A stretch of 64,000 nucleotides of DNA from Siphonodentalium dalli (taxonomy: Eukaryota; Mollusca; Scaphopoda; Gadilida; Siphonodentaliidae): assembly GCA_032622095.1 (NCBI GenBank), contig CP136069.1, positions 185,555,122-185,619,121 on the forward strand. Reading direction: 5' to 3'. The notes below the pieces were generated by a model, which was given only the letters and a program-made list of their open reading frames with translations, was not told the DNA's origin and made no database searches. Below are positions 1 through 11,384 of the stretch, in pieces; within the stretch, counting starts at the first letter, position 1, and each line of letters begins with the position of its first letter. The position numbers were made by a program, and so were the translations under genes.

Positions 1-243
1 TGGTGGATGGAAGCACTAGAATAGTAAAATATAGTATTGTATTAAGTGACATACAGGTATATGTATTGCGAAATTCTTTCTGTAGTATGTTTTAACATAT
101 GTATCATGATGCACTTATTCCCACATTTTCATATATTTTGTCGACTAATTGTACAGTTCCATAGTCACGGTGAGAGGTAAATCTGGAAATGAACACTCAA
201 ACATAGTGTAATTAAAGTAAAAGGATAAGTTAAATATTTTCAG

Positions 244-1279
244 TGTGGCATGGAATACTACCGTATGCTATTAGTGTGGCATGGAAATTATACTACCGTA
301 TGCTATTAGTGTGGCATGGAATACTACTGTATGATATTAGTGTGGCATGGACTACTACTGTATGCTATTAGTGTGGCATGGAATACTACCATATGCTATT
401 AGTGTGGCATGGAATACTACTGTATGCTATTAGTGTGGCATGGACTACTACCGTATGTTATTAGTGTGGCATGGAATACTACCATATGCTATTAGTGCGG
501 CATGGAATACTACCGTATGCTATTAGTGCGGCATGGAATACTACCGTATGCTATTAGTGTGGCATGGACTACTACCGTATGTTATTAGTGTGGCATGGAA
601 TACTACCATATGCTATTAGTGCGGCATGGAATACTACAGTATGCTATTAGTGTGGCATGGACTACTAGTCTACTACCGTATGTTATTAGTGTGGCATGGA
701 CTACTACCGTATGCTATTAGTGTGGCATGGAATACTACCGTATGTTATTAGTGTGGCATGGAATACTACTGTATGCTATTAGTGTGGCATGGAATACTAC
801 TGTATGATTTTAGTGTGGCATGGACTACTACCGTATGCTATTAGTGTGGCATGGAATGCTAACGTATGCTATTAGTGTGGCATGGAATACTACTGATTGC
901 TATTAGTGTGTCATGGAATACTACTGTATGCTATTAGTGTGGCATGGACTACTACCGTATGTTATTAGTGTGGCATGGAATACTAACGTATGCTATTAGT
1001 GTGGCATGGAATACTAACGTATGCTATTAGTGTGGCATGGAATACTACTGATTGCTATTAGTGTGTCATGGAATACTACCGTATGCTATTAGTGTGGCAT
1101 GGACTACTACCGTATGTTATTAGTGTGTCATGGAATACTACCGTATGCTATTAGTGTGGCATGGACTACTACCGTATGCTATTAGTGTGGCATGGAATAC
1201 TAACGTATGCTATTAGTGTTGCATGGAATACTACTGTATGTTATTAGTGTGGCATGGAATACTACCGTATGCTATTAGT
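244..1279. repeat. 31-bp satellite array, left block
   Basis: About 33 head-to-tail copies of a 31-bp unit that reads TATTAGTGTGGCATGG followed by AATACTACCGTATGC. Common variants are GGACTACTAC, CTGTATG and CATATGC. The units abut with no unique spacers. The array resumes at 2641 after an inserted element. No coding potential is seen. Positions 1-243, to its left, hold nothing recognisable. Confidence 0.95.
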
Positions 1280-1539
1280 CAGGGTTTCCGCTAGGGATAA
1301 ATAACTGAGGCCGTATTTGGGGGGGGACACTCAACGCGACGGCACGACCATGGTTCGCTCCGTCGGGTGAAAATTTTGATGTTTGTCAGTGAAAAGAAGC
1401 AATTTCCTTGCACCTAAGACATGAAATAGGAACGTTGAAGCTACGTGGATAAAGTAAATTGAAACAGCGTTTTTTGACACCAAATTATTTAGTTATTAAT
1501 TTAGTATCTCCATCATCGCTGTTCAATAGGTCAAGGGTA

Positions 1540-2273
1540 TCAGAATGTGAACCGGATTTCGTACCGGCTGTTTTTCGTACCGATATTCTGAAGCATACCG
1601 GTAGTTGGTAACCAAGAGGTCATTCCCCTCGCTACGCTGGTTTGGGCGCAATTCCGTTTTGCAAGTAACTCCATGCATTTGAAAATGCATCTAATCTTCT
1701 CTCTGTTCGCGCCTCGTGTGGTGTTTGATGCGACTTGCATTTGTTGCATCACATTTCCCGAAGTAGCTGAAGCGGCAAAGTCAACGCTCGCCTGAACACA
1801 ATCTACGTGATCGGTAGAATTCACATGCCTTTCAAACTGTCTAGTGGATGGTCAGTCTGCCGAACCCCTGTATCCACCCAGGACAGACCGATTTGTTGCA
1901 TTCTGGGCAGACAACGGCGCCACCGGTAACATAGGGAGCAAATCCACCCCCCTTTCTCTATACTGTAATTTGCCCACGGGAAGATCTCCATCCATTTTCG
2001 ACGTGACGAGACAGACGAACCACCTCGAGAAGATGTCGAATCAATACCTTGGCTATCATCTACCATAACGGAAACTATGTTCGCTCCAGTCGACGTTGAA
2101 GCAATACATTGTCGATCATATGTTGCATCAGAAACTACGTTCGTAGAGTTTGGCGCATCGTCGGTCGGCAAGTTTCCAGGTCGCCCAGCAGTATAAAACG
2201 CAGTTATTTTTGCTGATCCCTGGGCATCGTTCGGTCGCAGTTTTCTTTTGTATAATCCATCTTTGTGACTCAT
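1540..2273 (-). pseudogene. Remnant N-terminus of a hAT/ZMYM-type transposase
   Basis: A minus-strand frame of 150 codons starts at 2273 (MSHKDGLYKRKLRPND). Around residues 92-115 it carries RRKWMEIFPWANYS followed by GGWICSLC. This resembles the BED/TTF-type zinc-binding module at the N-terminus of many hAT transposases (FPW...GG..C..C). The next frame, 1824-1540, continues with EKIRCIFKCMELLAKRN, like the short helix that follows the finger, so a frameshift or intron separates the two. The catalytic and dimerisation parts of a hAT transposase are absent. The family call is by eye from the finger pattern and the CAG/CTG termini. Confidence 0.45.
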
Positions 2274-2347
2274 AATTAATTTTGTTTAAACGGACCGCTC
2301 GCAAATTTTGAAAGTATTCAACTAAAACTTCAATATAACATGAGACG

Positions 2348-2355
2348 TGACGTCA
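2348..2355. promoter_or_regulatory. CRE-like palindrome TGACGTCA
   Basis: A perfect TGACGTCA octamer lies about 75 bp upstream of the minus-strand zinc-finger frame, inside the hAT-like element. It matches the CREB/ATF consensus. It could be part of the transposon's own promoter; nothing shows that it is used. Confidence 0.35.
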
Positions 2356-2640
2356 CGGGAACCGAGTGCGTGCGTTTTCTTTGTCGGCAACGGTCCCTTT
2401 GATGTGACGATTGGTTTGTCTTTGACTTATGCCGACAAAGCATTACGATAGAGGACTGTGTAGACAACTTTTCATGGGTGACCCATGCAACTGATTACGT
2501 ATAGGCATAAAGTGCATATGTTAATCGCCCAGTGCCGGTGGCCACATTCCCGGGAAAAGAGGTTTGAGCTCGCCGGGCCATTATTGGGGAGGGGAATGAG
2601 GCCGCTTGACGGCCGGCCTGCCGTAGTAGCGGAAACCCTG

Positions 2641-2987
2641 TATTAGTGTTGCATGGAATACTACCGTATGTTATTAGTGTGGCATGGAATACTACCGTAT
2701 GCTATTAGTGTGGCATGGAATACTACTGTATGCTATTAGTGTGGCATGGACTACTACTGTATGCTATTAGTGTGGCATGGACTACTACCATATGCTATTA
2801 GTGTGACATGGAATACTACCGTATGTTATTAGTGTGGCATGGAATACTAACGTATGCTATTAGTGTTGCATGGAATACTACCATATGCTATTAGTGTGGC
2901 ATGGAATACTACCGTATGCTATTAGTGTGGCATGGAATACTACTGTATGCTATTAGTGTTGCATGGAATACTACCGTATGCTATTAG
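2641..2987. repeat. 31-bp satellite array, right block
   Basis: About 11 more copies of the unit seen at 244-1279, in the same orientation, ending abruptly at AAATGAGAAATGG. Both blocks were one array before the hAT-like insertion. Confidence 0.95.
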
Positions 2988-3664
2988 AAATGAGAAATGG
3001 AATTATCAATATGCCAGGCCACCATTCGTCACTGCGGGTTAAAATTTCATATTTTTTTTATGTCTAATGTGATTCGTGATATGCATATTGTATCACGAAC
3101 AAAAATCATGATACAGATCATATCGTAGCTGGGGCATATCATTACTGTACAGCCCTAGAAAATGCTGATATAATAAAATAATGACACACTTTCCAAGTTC
3201 AAATAGAAATTTCATAGAGGGGTACTGTTGCACAGCACCTGTTTCATAACAACACTACATATATACTCCATTTCTATTGATAACGATATGACTGAATCTG
3301 GGGCAGTGACAAATCCAGAGAATTTTTGAGGACACCTGTTTGGGGTGAGAATGTCCCCATATAATTTGATTCGACACAATTGTTCTGATAAAACATTTGA
3401 TATGCAACTAAAGGCCCAACTACAGGTACATATTTACTATATAGTATATACACAATGTATTGTTAATTTTTTTAATTATGCCTTGAAAAAGTTGAAAATT
3501 CATGTCTACTAAGAATTTGGGGACATTTGGGCTACTAGAGTTTGTAAGCCCAAACCTGTAACAGGTATCTAAACAGCCCTAAAAATTTATCTGATCTGGG
3601 CAACATGTACTTAATAACATGGAGATATAATAGAATTACTGTTGAAATATGCTCCATTAGTACT
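2988..3664. other. AT-rich stretch without a gene
   Basis: No coding signal is visible. Around 3306-3345 a segment (ATCCAGAGAA ... GACACCTGTTT) matches the reverse complement of 19087-19130 and loosely 59503-59540, so it is a fragment of an interspersed repeat. Confidence 0.5.
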
Positions 3665-4075
3665 GTCTGTCATTTACAGAATGTGGTCCCCAGAGGGTGA
3701 ATTTAGTGATGCTATCCTGCATTGAGGGCTAGCATCACAAAGTTCACCCACTGGGGATCTCATTCTGCAGTGCTTAGGCATTATCTTCTGGGAAGTATCT
3801 ATAGTATCAAATTAACATTGTTTTTAGTTATTTTTTCCCTTCTGGGAAGTTTATACTCCCCTAATTTGCAGAGGATAAAATGCACAATTGAGGCGACTAA
3901 TTATAAAGTACATCACCAACTTCAACTGGGGAACTTTCAGATCCTATGTCTGCCATAGCAATTGAGGCCTAAGCAGAATGAAGGCAAATTTTGTGACACA
4001 AGCCCGCTGTATGAGATAGCGTCAATTAATTCACCCTCTGTGGACCTCATATTGCAAATGACAGACACACTATTT
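3665..4075. mobile_element. GTCTGTC-family MITE, long form
   Basis: Inverted ends read CTGTCTGTCATTT on the left and AAATGACAGACAC on the right. Each end carries its own internal hairpin (CCCAGAGGGTGAATTT ... TTCACCC). The ~200-bp centre (TTCTGGGAAGT ... CCCCTAATTTGCAG) is shared with 25290-25595 and 28366-28745. It has no coding capacity. Ends are diverged and no target duplication is clear. Confidence 0.7.
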
Positions 4076-4164
4076 GCATGCTTGGTGAGAATAGTTTATA
4101 CTTCTTACCTGTAATTTTGGAAGAAGAACAGAAAGTGTAGAAGCTGAGAAGCAGGAGATAGAAC

Positions 4165-4695
4165 ATCATCTTTTGATAATAACTTTCTCACAGGATCATA
4201 ATACTTGTATCTCACATCTGAATACCATTAGTTTCAAAGATTATCATCAGGTGCAGACTGAAACAAAATGATAAAGTAACACTATGTGCTTATTTATCAA
4301 TCAATTATTACAAATCACTCCGTAAACTATGAAAATTTTGTCATACAAAAGACGATGAAAATATAAAAACATGACCCAAGATTCAGGGTTCTCTACAATT
4401 TTATTTATAATATTTTCATTTTTGACTGGCTAAAACTGCTCTGACAGCAGAATGTCTGTTTATCATTAACAGAATATAAGCTTCCGGTGAGCAAACCAGG
4501 GTACCTTGTTTGCGGGCCCAGGACACTGTGGCATCTCCCATTGCTCATTATGTTGTGAGCACCATAAAACAATAAAACATCTTGATACACCATAGCCACT
4601 CTCACAGGATCATAATACATGTATCTGACATCTGAATACCATAAATTTCAAAGATTATCAGCTGGTGCAGACTGAAATAAAATGTTAAAGGAGTA
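4165..4695. repeat. Direct duplication of ~90-120 bp
   Basis: CACAGGATCATAATAC, CATCTGAATACCAT and AAGATTATCA-GCTGGTGCAGACTGAAA-type blocks occur at about 4191-4280 and again at about 4603-4690, in the same orientation, 412 bp apart with roughly 90% identity. Nothing codes for protein here. Confidence 0.7.
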
Positions 4696-5940
4696 CTGTA
4701 CACTAAATCCGACCATTTATTATGACCATCTCCTTTTATACTCAACGGAATATGTGCAACAAATTATTGAATTTGACTACTTGAGCCATGGATTAGTGCA
4801 AAATACACTCTATGAACGATGCAAAAAGAAAAACATGGTAATTATAATGAAAATGAATTTATGACTCCAACAGACACAACATCAGGTGCCTTACATATCA
4901 CTCTGTCCAGTCAGATTGTAGAAACAAGAAATTGATATTACAAGATCTAATTATTTATATTTTATTGTGAAGTATAGCATAGTGCCAACTTACCCATTAA
5001 TGCAATTTCTCATTTATATATACCAGTATAGTTCCATGTTTTCAGCCAATTACATGATTTGTAGTACAGATCGAGTTTCTGAAAATGATAGCTTGGTTAA
5101 TGTTTGCATGGTACATACAGATACATCTGAGTGTCTCTTCATTTCAATAATCATTATTTTGCAAAATTCATGGAATTTAGTAATTTCAAACTTGGCACAG
5201 CTGGACCACTGATAATCCTAACTTGTACTTCAAGGAGAAATATTACAATGCATATATGGTTTATCATTTGAAACAGGTATTTTGTTGATTTAGATGAGTG
5301 TTTTGTCATACTGCGTTTACGAAGTATTACGATCAACAGTTTTTAGCCGATTTTAACAAAACCTAAGCTTTTTCAACAAAGGCGAAGGGTGGTAATTTTT
5401 TTTTTAGACACTGTGCAGTATATATGTCTATGACAAGCTTAACATGAGACATTAGTATCTTTTCTACTAAACTGCGCTTCCAGAGTTATCAGGATTCTAT
5501 AACTGGTGTTTAATATGTCTTACCCCAAAAAAATGGTTAATTTTAAAACGGGGTATGTGGGTTAAATTACCGCTGGGAGATAATAGGATGTCCAATGACT
5601 CCTATATTTCTATTGTGTCACGGTAAAGCTTTTTTTTGTAAAATTGGCGCGGTTTACATGATCAAACTTCAATTTTCTTTTCAATTATAGGTTACAAACA
5701 ACTAATTATATAAAGTTATGCTTCTTGAATTTGTGTAGGGAAACTCGAGTCAGCATAAAAAAAAATTCTGGCTGCTGATTGGTTGATTATCATTGAGGGA
5801 ACAGAAAATCATAACCTACATAAATATGGCGATCGTGTATGTTTAGATTTCCAGGAAGAGTCTGGTGGTGTCCAGAAGTTAAGGAAGGGGTCTGGGTATT
5901 TTTTAGTCGAAAATCTACGGGATACTAAAGATATCCCGTC
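4696..5940. other. AT-rich stretch without a gene
   Basis: Only short chance ORFs are seen. The sequence TTAAAGGAGTACTGTACAC at about 4684 looks like a TTAA-type MITE end, but no partner end was found. A small palindrome (CGGGATACTAAAGATATCCCG) lies at about 5919-5939. Confidence 0.4.
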
Positions 5941-6305
5941 GAAATTTCCCCCATGCCTGGCAACGGAGCTTTTTCTTCAAGTCCGGAAAGGAAGAATATG
6001 ACACAAGATACGACCAAACCGCGATGTTTCCCGGGTAATACATGTGCTACTGCATCACCATGACATACCTTTCATCTTCCTTTTCCAAAAAAGAGACATT
6101 TATCGAGCATTTTGTGGCGAGGAGGCGGCCAATTTCAAACATGGTTGTGTTCGATCGAACGTCCGGTCACACCACACGCACTATCGTGGGAACAAGTCAT
6201 TTCGTATCCTGACCAGCTCGTACCCTCCGAAAAAAGTCAACTCGTACCCTATTCTGAGTCAACTAAGGCGTGCGTTCAGTTTCTCATCTAATAACTTTGC
6301 TTATC

Positions 6306-6610
6306 TTATTTTTCACATTGATTGAACATACTATGGAACCCACAGTGATCTCCTGGACGTAAAAGATACATAAATAGAACAGAAACATGCATGATCTCTT
6401 GGATGTAAAAGATACAGAAGTGGAACAGAAACATGCCTATATATAAATTATATATACATACAAATAAAATAAAATAAACACACTTACCTGTTTTCAATCG
6501 TCGTATTCCATCACGATGTGCCGTGTCGTAATCCAGTCTCTCATCTAATAACATAAATTAGTCCACCCTGCTTTAGGGAATGGGTCCTGGGTCTTTACCA
6601 TTGGGAAACA
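6306..6610 (-). pseudogene. Two small exons of unknown protein (left-arm copy)
   Basis: On the minus strand a frame with KDPGPIP, LDYDTAHRDG and IRRLKTG ends in a donor site (ACAG|GTAAGT) near 6485. A second block (GDHCGFHS) follows a CAG acceptor near 6360. The left copy is damaged: the reading breaks before LDERLDYD, and the intron carries a ~40-bp internal duplication. The plus-strand copy at 8040-8355 is cleaner. I do not recognise the family. Confidence 0.4.
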
Positions 6611-6869
6611 AATTGCGTCATAGAGGTTTACACTTAATTGGTAATGTCTATGACCCATAACGATTATAGTATGGAAAGTTGTCAGTGTGAAGATAGTGTA
6701 ATCAAATACTGTGATGTATATTATATTTCCAATAAAAACATCAAAACAATATTATACATAATTATGACCAACCAAAACAAAAGGAAGAATATGTTCATAT
6801 ATAATATTCACCACAGGCTCACGCGTTTGCCAATCGCACATACATTCCCTAAAACAGAAACTGCAGCAG

Positions 6870-6975
6870 TTGCAGGTGCACCCCAATGAACAACAATGTC
6901 GATATCAGGGATGTCCATCCCCATACCAAAAGCTATCATAGCGACAAGAACTCGCGTATTTCCATCTCTGAAATT
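6870..6975 (-). pseudogene. RecQ-like helicase exon, motif V region
   Basis: The minus strand reads, after a TTCATATCAG acceptor, FRDGNTRVLVAMIAFGMG then MDIPDIDIVVHWGAP. This matches the RecQ/SF2 helicase motif V area (V-x-A-T-x-A-F-G-M-G-I-D-x-P-D-x followed by V-x-H-x-G-x-P). The frame then degenerates where the Q-x-x-G-R-x-G-R motif VI should be. It lies downstream of the Walker A exon in the correct order, so both derive from one gene. Motifs Ia-IV are missing between them. Confidence 0.65.
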
Positions 6976-7586
6976 CTGATATGAATATAGAATAAATTAA
7001 CACGTACTATAAGTGATGTTTGTTGCCACAATTGTTTTGAATGACTTTATTGTATTTATAAACTATTATAAGACAAAGCATTTGAGAACAAGTTGTTTTC
7101 TTACTCGTGAATTTAACTGATTGCCAATGCATGATTGAATGATGAAACGTGAATTACTAATATATCATAGACCTAGTATACATTATGATTGGGTTCACAT
7201 AGTATCACTGTGGCAGTGTACATGAACTTTCGTAGAGCAATTTTTTGGCCAAGCACCCCCTGTGTGGCGCCCCCAGCTCGTGTCTCGGATATATTAATTG
7301 TGCCCAATTGTCCATAAATGCCCACTACGCCCCTGTTTTCACATACATACACATACCAACTTCATCAATCGTGGCAATAAGCCATTCCATTTACACATAT
7401 ATTATAATACACATAAGCATACAACCACTCCTTAATTATCCATACACCCCACACAAGATCATACATCCAGCCAACACATGTATACAAATACACCCATCCA
7501 TGACAATAAAGCCACCCAATTTCGCGGAATTGACGGAAGATACTAAGGTGCCCAATTGGATAACTCATACCAACCTTATTCAAAAT

Positions 7587-7760
7587 TAATGGCGACAAAA
7601 TATAACACATTGATTTCCCGTAACCAGTGGGCAAGAATGACACACATCTTCTCCACTTGACATCTAGCTGTTTGTCCTTCAAACTAGTAGCAAACATATT
7701 GGCACATATGTCTGAGAGGCTTGATTTGAGGAGGCGGTGGTGGCTCGCAAACCACGAAAG
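7587..7760 (-). pseudogene. RecQ-like helicase exon, motif 0/Walker A region
   Basis: The minus strand reads SLKDKQLDV (like the Q-containing motif 0) and then CVSFLPTGYGKSMCYILSPL. LPTGYGKS is the Walker A (motif I) form typical of RecQ-like helicases, and the following C-Y-x-L-x-P-L matches the family. The exon seems to end at ILNK before GTTGGTATG, a weak donor. DEAH/motif II is not found within the next 600 bp, so the gene is internally deleted. Confidence 0.65.
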
Positions 7761-8039
7761 AAGAAGAAATAAAAACTCAGTTTTACACATGTTTTTGTGT
7801 TTTTCTGATAATATTTTTGTATTATACACTTGATGGCTACACTTGGTATCGAACGATTACAGTCCATTTGGGCGAATAGGGAAAGCATACAGTTGTAAGA
7901 AAACTGTCCATTCCCATTTCCCAAATTCACGGAAAAGAAGAAAAATAGATCTGTCCCTTCCATTTACAAGATTTTCAAGTCAAACTGTCTTCATACTTAA
8001 TTTACATAACAGCATTTGATTACACTATCTGCACACTGA

Positions 8040-8355
8040 CAGCTCTCCGTTCTATAATCGCCATAGCCATTACAGAGTGTAAACCTCTATGGCGCAATTT
8101 GTTTTCCAATGGTAAAGACCCAGGACCCATTCCTTACAACAGGGTGGACAAATTTATAACGTTATTAGATGAGAAACTGGATTACGACACGGCGCATCGT
8201 GATGGAATTCGACGATTGAAAACAGGTAAGTATGTTTATTTTATTTTATTTGTATGTATATGTAGGCATGTTTCTGTTCTATTTATGCATCTTTTACGTC
8301 CAGGAGATCACTGTGGGTTCCATAGTACGTTCAAATCCGGTGAAAAAATAAGATA
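8040..8355 (+). pseudogene. Two small exons of unknown protein (right-arm copy)
   Basis: An open plus-strand frame reads TECKPLWRNLFSNGKDPG, then PYNRVDKFITLLDEKL, DYDTAHRDGIRRLKTG, ending at a strong donor (ACAGGTAAGTATG) near 8226. A short second exon (GDHCGFHSTFKSGEKIR, stop) starts after TTTTACGTCCAG near 8302. Codon-like sequence and paired splice sites argue for a real exon captured in both arms. Function unknown. Confidence 0.45.
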
Positions 8356-8716
8356 AGCAAAGTTATTAGATGAGAAACTGAACGCACGCCTTAGTTGACT
8401 CAGAATAGGGTACGAGTTGACTTTTTTCGGAGGGTACGAGCTGGTCAGGATACGAAATGACTTGTTCCCACGATAGCGCCGTGTGGTGTGACCGGACGTT
8501 CGATCGAACACAACCATGTTTGAAATTGGCCGCCTCCTCGCCACAAAATGCTCGATAAATGTCTCTTTTTTGGAAAAGGAAGATGAAAGGTATGTCAGGG
8601 TGATGCAGTAGCACATGTATTACCCGGGAAACATCGCGGTTTGGTCGTATCTTGCGTCATATTCTTCCTTTCCGGACTTGAAGAAAAAGCTCCGTTACCA
8701 GCGATGGGGAAAGTTG

Positions 8717-8739
8717 GACTATACATTCAATGTATAGTC
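8717..8739. repeat. Perfect 23-nt hairpin
   Basis: GACTATACATT, a single C, then AATGTATAGTC form a perfect 11-bp stem with a one-base centre, just outside the right end of the helicase-bearing element. Confidence 0.8.
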
Positions 8740-9494
8740 AATTTTGGACTAGGTATTTTTATGCTGCTGATTTTTGTGCAGTAAATGGGGTAGTTGTGGA
8801 AATGCAAGATTATCGTTTGAAAAAAATACCGAAAAGGGCGCGTTTGTGGTCACATACTGGTGCAGAGGATGACGTTCTAAGGGAAAATTGACCACTTGAA
8901 GTTCAAATAGGTCAAACCCATGGCCGGCGGGACTTTTAGTTAACACTGTCGCCGAATATGGAAAATAATTAGTTGTGTGTAACCTGTAAACACTGCCTTG
9001 GCGTGTCGGAAGTAAATGACAGCGGAAATGAACGGAATGGGAATCCAAAACCACGGAATTGAGTTTCCCCAGGAGTGACTGAATCAGCCGAAACGAAATT
9101 TAAACAAAAAGACGGAATATGTATGAAGATGAATTTTAATAAAGATTTCCTTCACAATCTTCTTTGTTGTTAATTGCTTCAAATGTGCTTGCTGCAGCGA
9201 GCGAGACCATTGGTGAATTGATATAGCAAACATAATGCCAACATTATGCCGACATTCCAAGTTCGGAGTTGCGGTACAATAGTTAGTGACCACCAGCTGT
9301 GGCCGGCTGCAGCTTTCTGTAGCTTTCTACTGCGCATGCCTAGCCAGCTACGACTGTAGCCTGGGTTGCTCAAATACACTCATAATACACAACGGGAGAT
9401 AACTTTCTCTCTCACGAACATGAACAGCACTCCCGGCACACGTGCCAAGGGAGCAATTATTAGTTTGCAAGATGACTCTCATAGTGGGCGCTTT
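8740..9494. other. Non-repetitive stretch, no gene called
   Basis: Mixed composition with small ORFs only (minus strand 9054-8749, no family recognised). An NRF1-like sequence (ACTGCGCATGCC) lies at about 9330 and could mark a promoter. No exon can be supported. Confidence 0.35.
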
Positions 9495-9715
9495 ATTTCA
9501 CTTAAGTGAAATAAACGCCATCTACCGGTCATCGATAGATGTCATTTATTTTACTTAAGTAAAATTAATGCATTATTTTACTTAAGTAGAATTCTTTTTT
9601 ACTTAAGTAAAATAAAAAATGACCGTTATTTCACTTAAGTAAAATAAAATGACATTTTATATCACTTAAGTAAAATAAAGTGTAATTTTATTTTACTTAA
9701 GTAAAATTAATATTA
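9495..9715. repeat. Array of CTTAAG-centred palindromes
   Basis: Seven palindromes of the type TTTTACTTAAGTAAAA are centred near 9503, 9556, 9583, 9604, 9636, 9667 and 9698. The last four are 31-32 bp apart. The first is longer (GGCGC-TTTATTTCACTTAAG and complement). Each unit can fold on itself. Confidence 0.85.
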
Positions 9716-9807
9716 AATAGCGGTTTGGCTTGCCATAACTCCAGTGCGGGTTGTTTGCCATAGCCAACTCGGATCTGCAAAAAATAATAAACATGAATTG
9801 AAGTATA

Positions 9808-10133
9808 ACCCCCGAAATATACCTAAACCCCTGTTTCGTTCTCTATCCCCAACGGAGACCCTTGCCTTGAAAGCAATTTATGATTGTTTATAAACATCGT
9901 CTTCTCTATATATATTCGTATAATAGTCCCTATTTATAATTACTTTTACTTAACAGTTAACACGCCTTCTATATATTTCACTTATATGTGTATAGTTAGC
10001 ACGTTACAAGGGACTATAATACGAATATATATAGAGAAGATGTTTAAAAACAATCATAAATTGCTTTCAAGGCAAGGGTCTCCGTTGGGGATAGAGAACG
10101 AAACAGGGGTTTAGGTATATTTCGGGGGTTATA
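9808..10133. mobile_element. Fold-back element, copy 1
   Basis: The ends GTATAACCCCCGAAATATAC and its complement are perfect inverted repeats. The inverted match runs inward ~125 bp through CCTTGAAAGCAATT and TATATATTCGTATAATAGTC to a ~70-bp centre. No coding. A second, partly truncated copy lies at about 11385-11655, on the other side of a satellite. Confidence 0.8.
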
Positions 10134-10217
10134 CTATGACAAAGAAGTACAATTTAGGGACTATTAATCACGAAGAATAGTCCCTAGAGTGGACTTCTTT
10201 TTTTGCAGTAAATAATA

Positions 10218-11345
10218 ACTAAATAACGGGTATGCTAGGAGCGTGATAATGTCTGAGATGAGCACATAAATATCAATGATGGCTGTCAAAACGGCTAAAT
10301 GTGCTCCTTTGACAAATTATCATTTTCCTAGCATACCCGTTATTTAGTAAATATTAACTAAATAACGGGTATGCTAGGAGCGTGATAATGTCTGAGATGA
10401 GCACATTAACATCCATGATGGCTGTCAAAAAGGCTAAATGTGCTCCTTTGACGAATTATCATTCTCCTAGCATACCAGTTATTTAGTTAATATTTACTAA
10501 ATAACGGGTATGTTAGGAGGTTGATAATGTCTGAGATGAGCACATTACATCCATGATGGCTGTCAAAAAGGCTAAATGTGCTCCTTTGACGAATTATCAT
10601 TCTCCTAGCATACCCGTTATTTAGTTAATATTTACTAAATAACGGATATGCTAGGAGGGTGATAATGTCTGAGATGAGCACATTAACATCCATGATGGCT
10701 GTCAAAAAGGCTAAATGTGCTCCTTTAACCAATTATCATGTTCCTAGAATACCCGTTATTTAGTAAATATTAACTAATTAACGGGTATGCTAGGAGGGTG
10801 ATAATGTCTGAGATGAGCACATTAACATCCATGATGGCTGTCAAAAAGGCTAAATGTGGTCCTTTGACGAATTATCATTCTCCTAGCATACCCGTTATTT
10901 CGTAAATATTAACTAAATAACGGGTATGCTAGGAGCGTGATAATGTCTGAGATGAGCACATTAACATCCATGATGGCTGTCAAAAAGGCTAAATGTGCTC
11001 CTTTGACACATTATCACTCTCCTAGCATACCCGTTATTTAGTTAATATTAACTAAATAACGGATATGTTTTTCACAGAAGAAAAATCAATGGGAATAGAC
11101 TTAATTTTATTTTGCCATACTGACAGCCATCATGGATTGTTAATGTGTTCATCTGACACATTATCACCCTCTTAGCATACCCGTTATTTAGTTAATATTT
11201 ACTAAATAACGCACATTTGTTGCATACAAGACAATCAATGGGTATTAACTACTAAAATGTTGCCATTTTTACAGCCATCATGGTTGTTAATTTTGACATG
11301 TAATATAGTCACCCTCCTAGCATACCCGTTATTTAGTTAATATTT
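10218..11345. repeat. 139-bp palindromic satellite
   Basis: Units start (ACTAAATAACGGG or variants) at 10218, 10357, 10496, 10634, 10773, 10912, 11051, 11201 and 11346. The period is 138-139 bp for the first six and looser at the right edge. Each unit is an imperfect inverted repeat: ACTAAATAACGGGTATGCTA at one end and its complement at the other, around a GATGAGCACATT ... CATCCATGATGGCTGTC centre. The last two units have lost the inner part. Confidence 0.9.
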
Positions 11346-11384
11346 ACTCAATATCGGACATTTGTTTTAAACTATACACTATGT

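Larger units (their letters stand above)
1280..2640. mobile_element. hAT-like DNA transposon inserted in the satellite
   Basis: The 1,361-bp segment starts CAGGGTTTCCGCTA and ends with its exact reverse complement TAGCGGAAACCCTG, so the perfect TIR is 14 bp. It is flanked on both sides by TATTAGT (1273-1279 and 2641-2647), a direct repeat not explained by the 31-bp period. CAG...CTG ends and a 7-8 bp target duplication are typical of the hAT superfamily. The ends are GC-richer than the satellite. A zinc-finger-like reading frame lies inside on the minus strand, but there is no room for a full transposase, so it is a deleted copy. Confidence 0.8.
5943..8709. mobile_element. Long-inverted-repeat element with RecQ-like helicase exons
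   Basis: Outer ends match in inverted orientation (TTTCCCCCATGCCTGGCAAC on the left; the right end reverse-complements to TTTCCCCATCGCTGGTAAC). The match continues inward for ~700-770 bp (about 5943-6710 and 8010-8709) at high identity. The ~1.3-kb loop holds minus-strand fragments of a RecQ-like helicase. Terminal repeats plus a helicase recall AcademH-type DNA transposons (established family), but no transposase domain is recognisable and no target duplication could be fixed. An inverted duplication of a helicase gene fragment is the alternative. Confidence 0.55.

Noticed and set aside
244-2987. CRISPR-like regular 31-bp repeats
   Set aside because: Units abut directly with no unique spacers, and the context is eukaryotic; it is a satellite.
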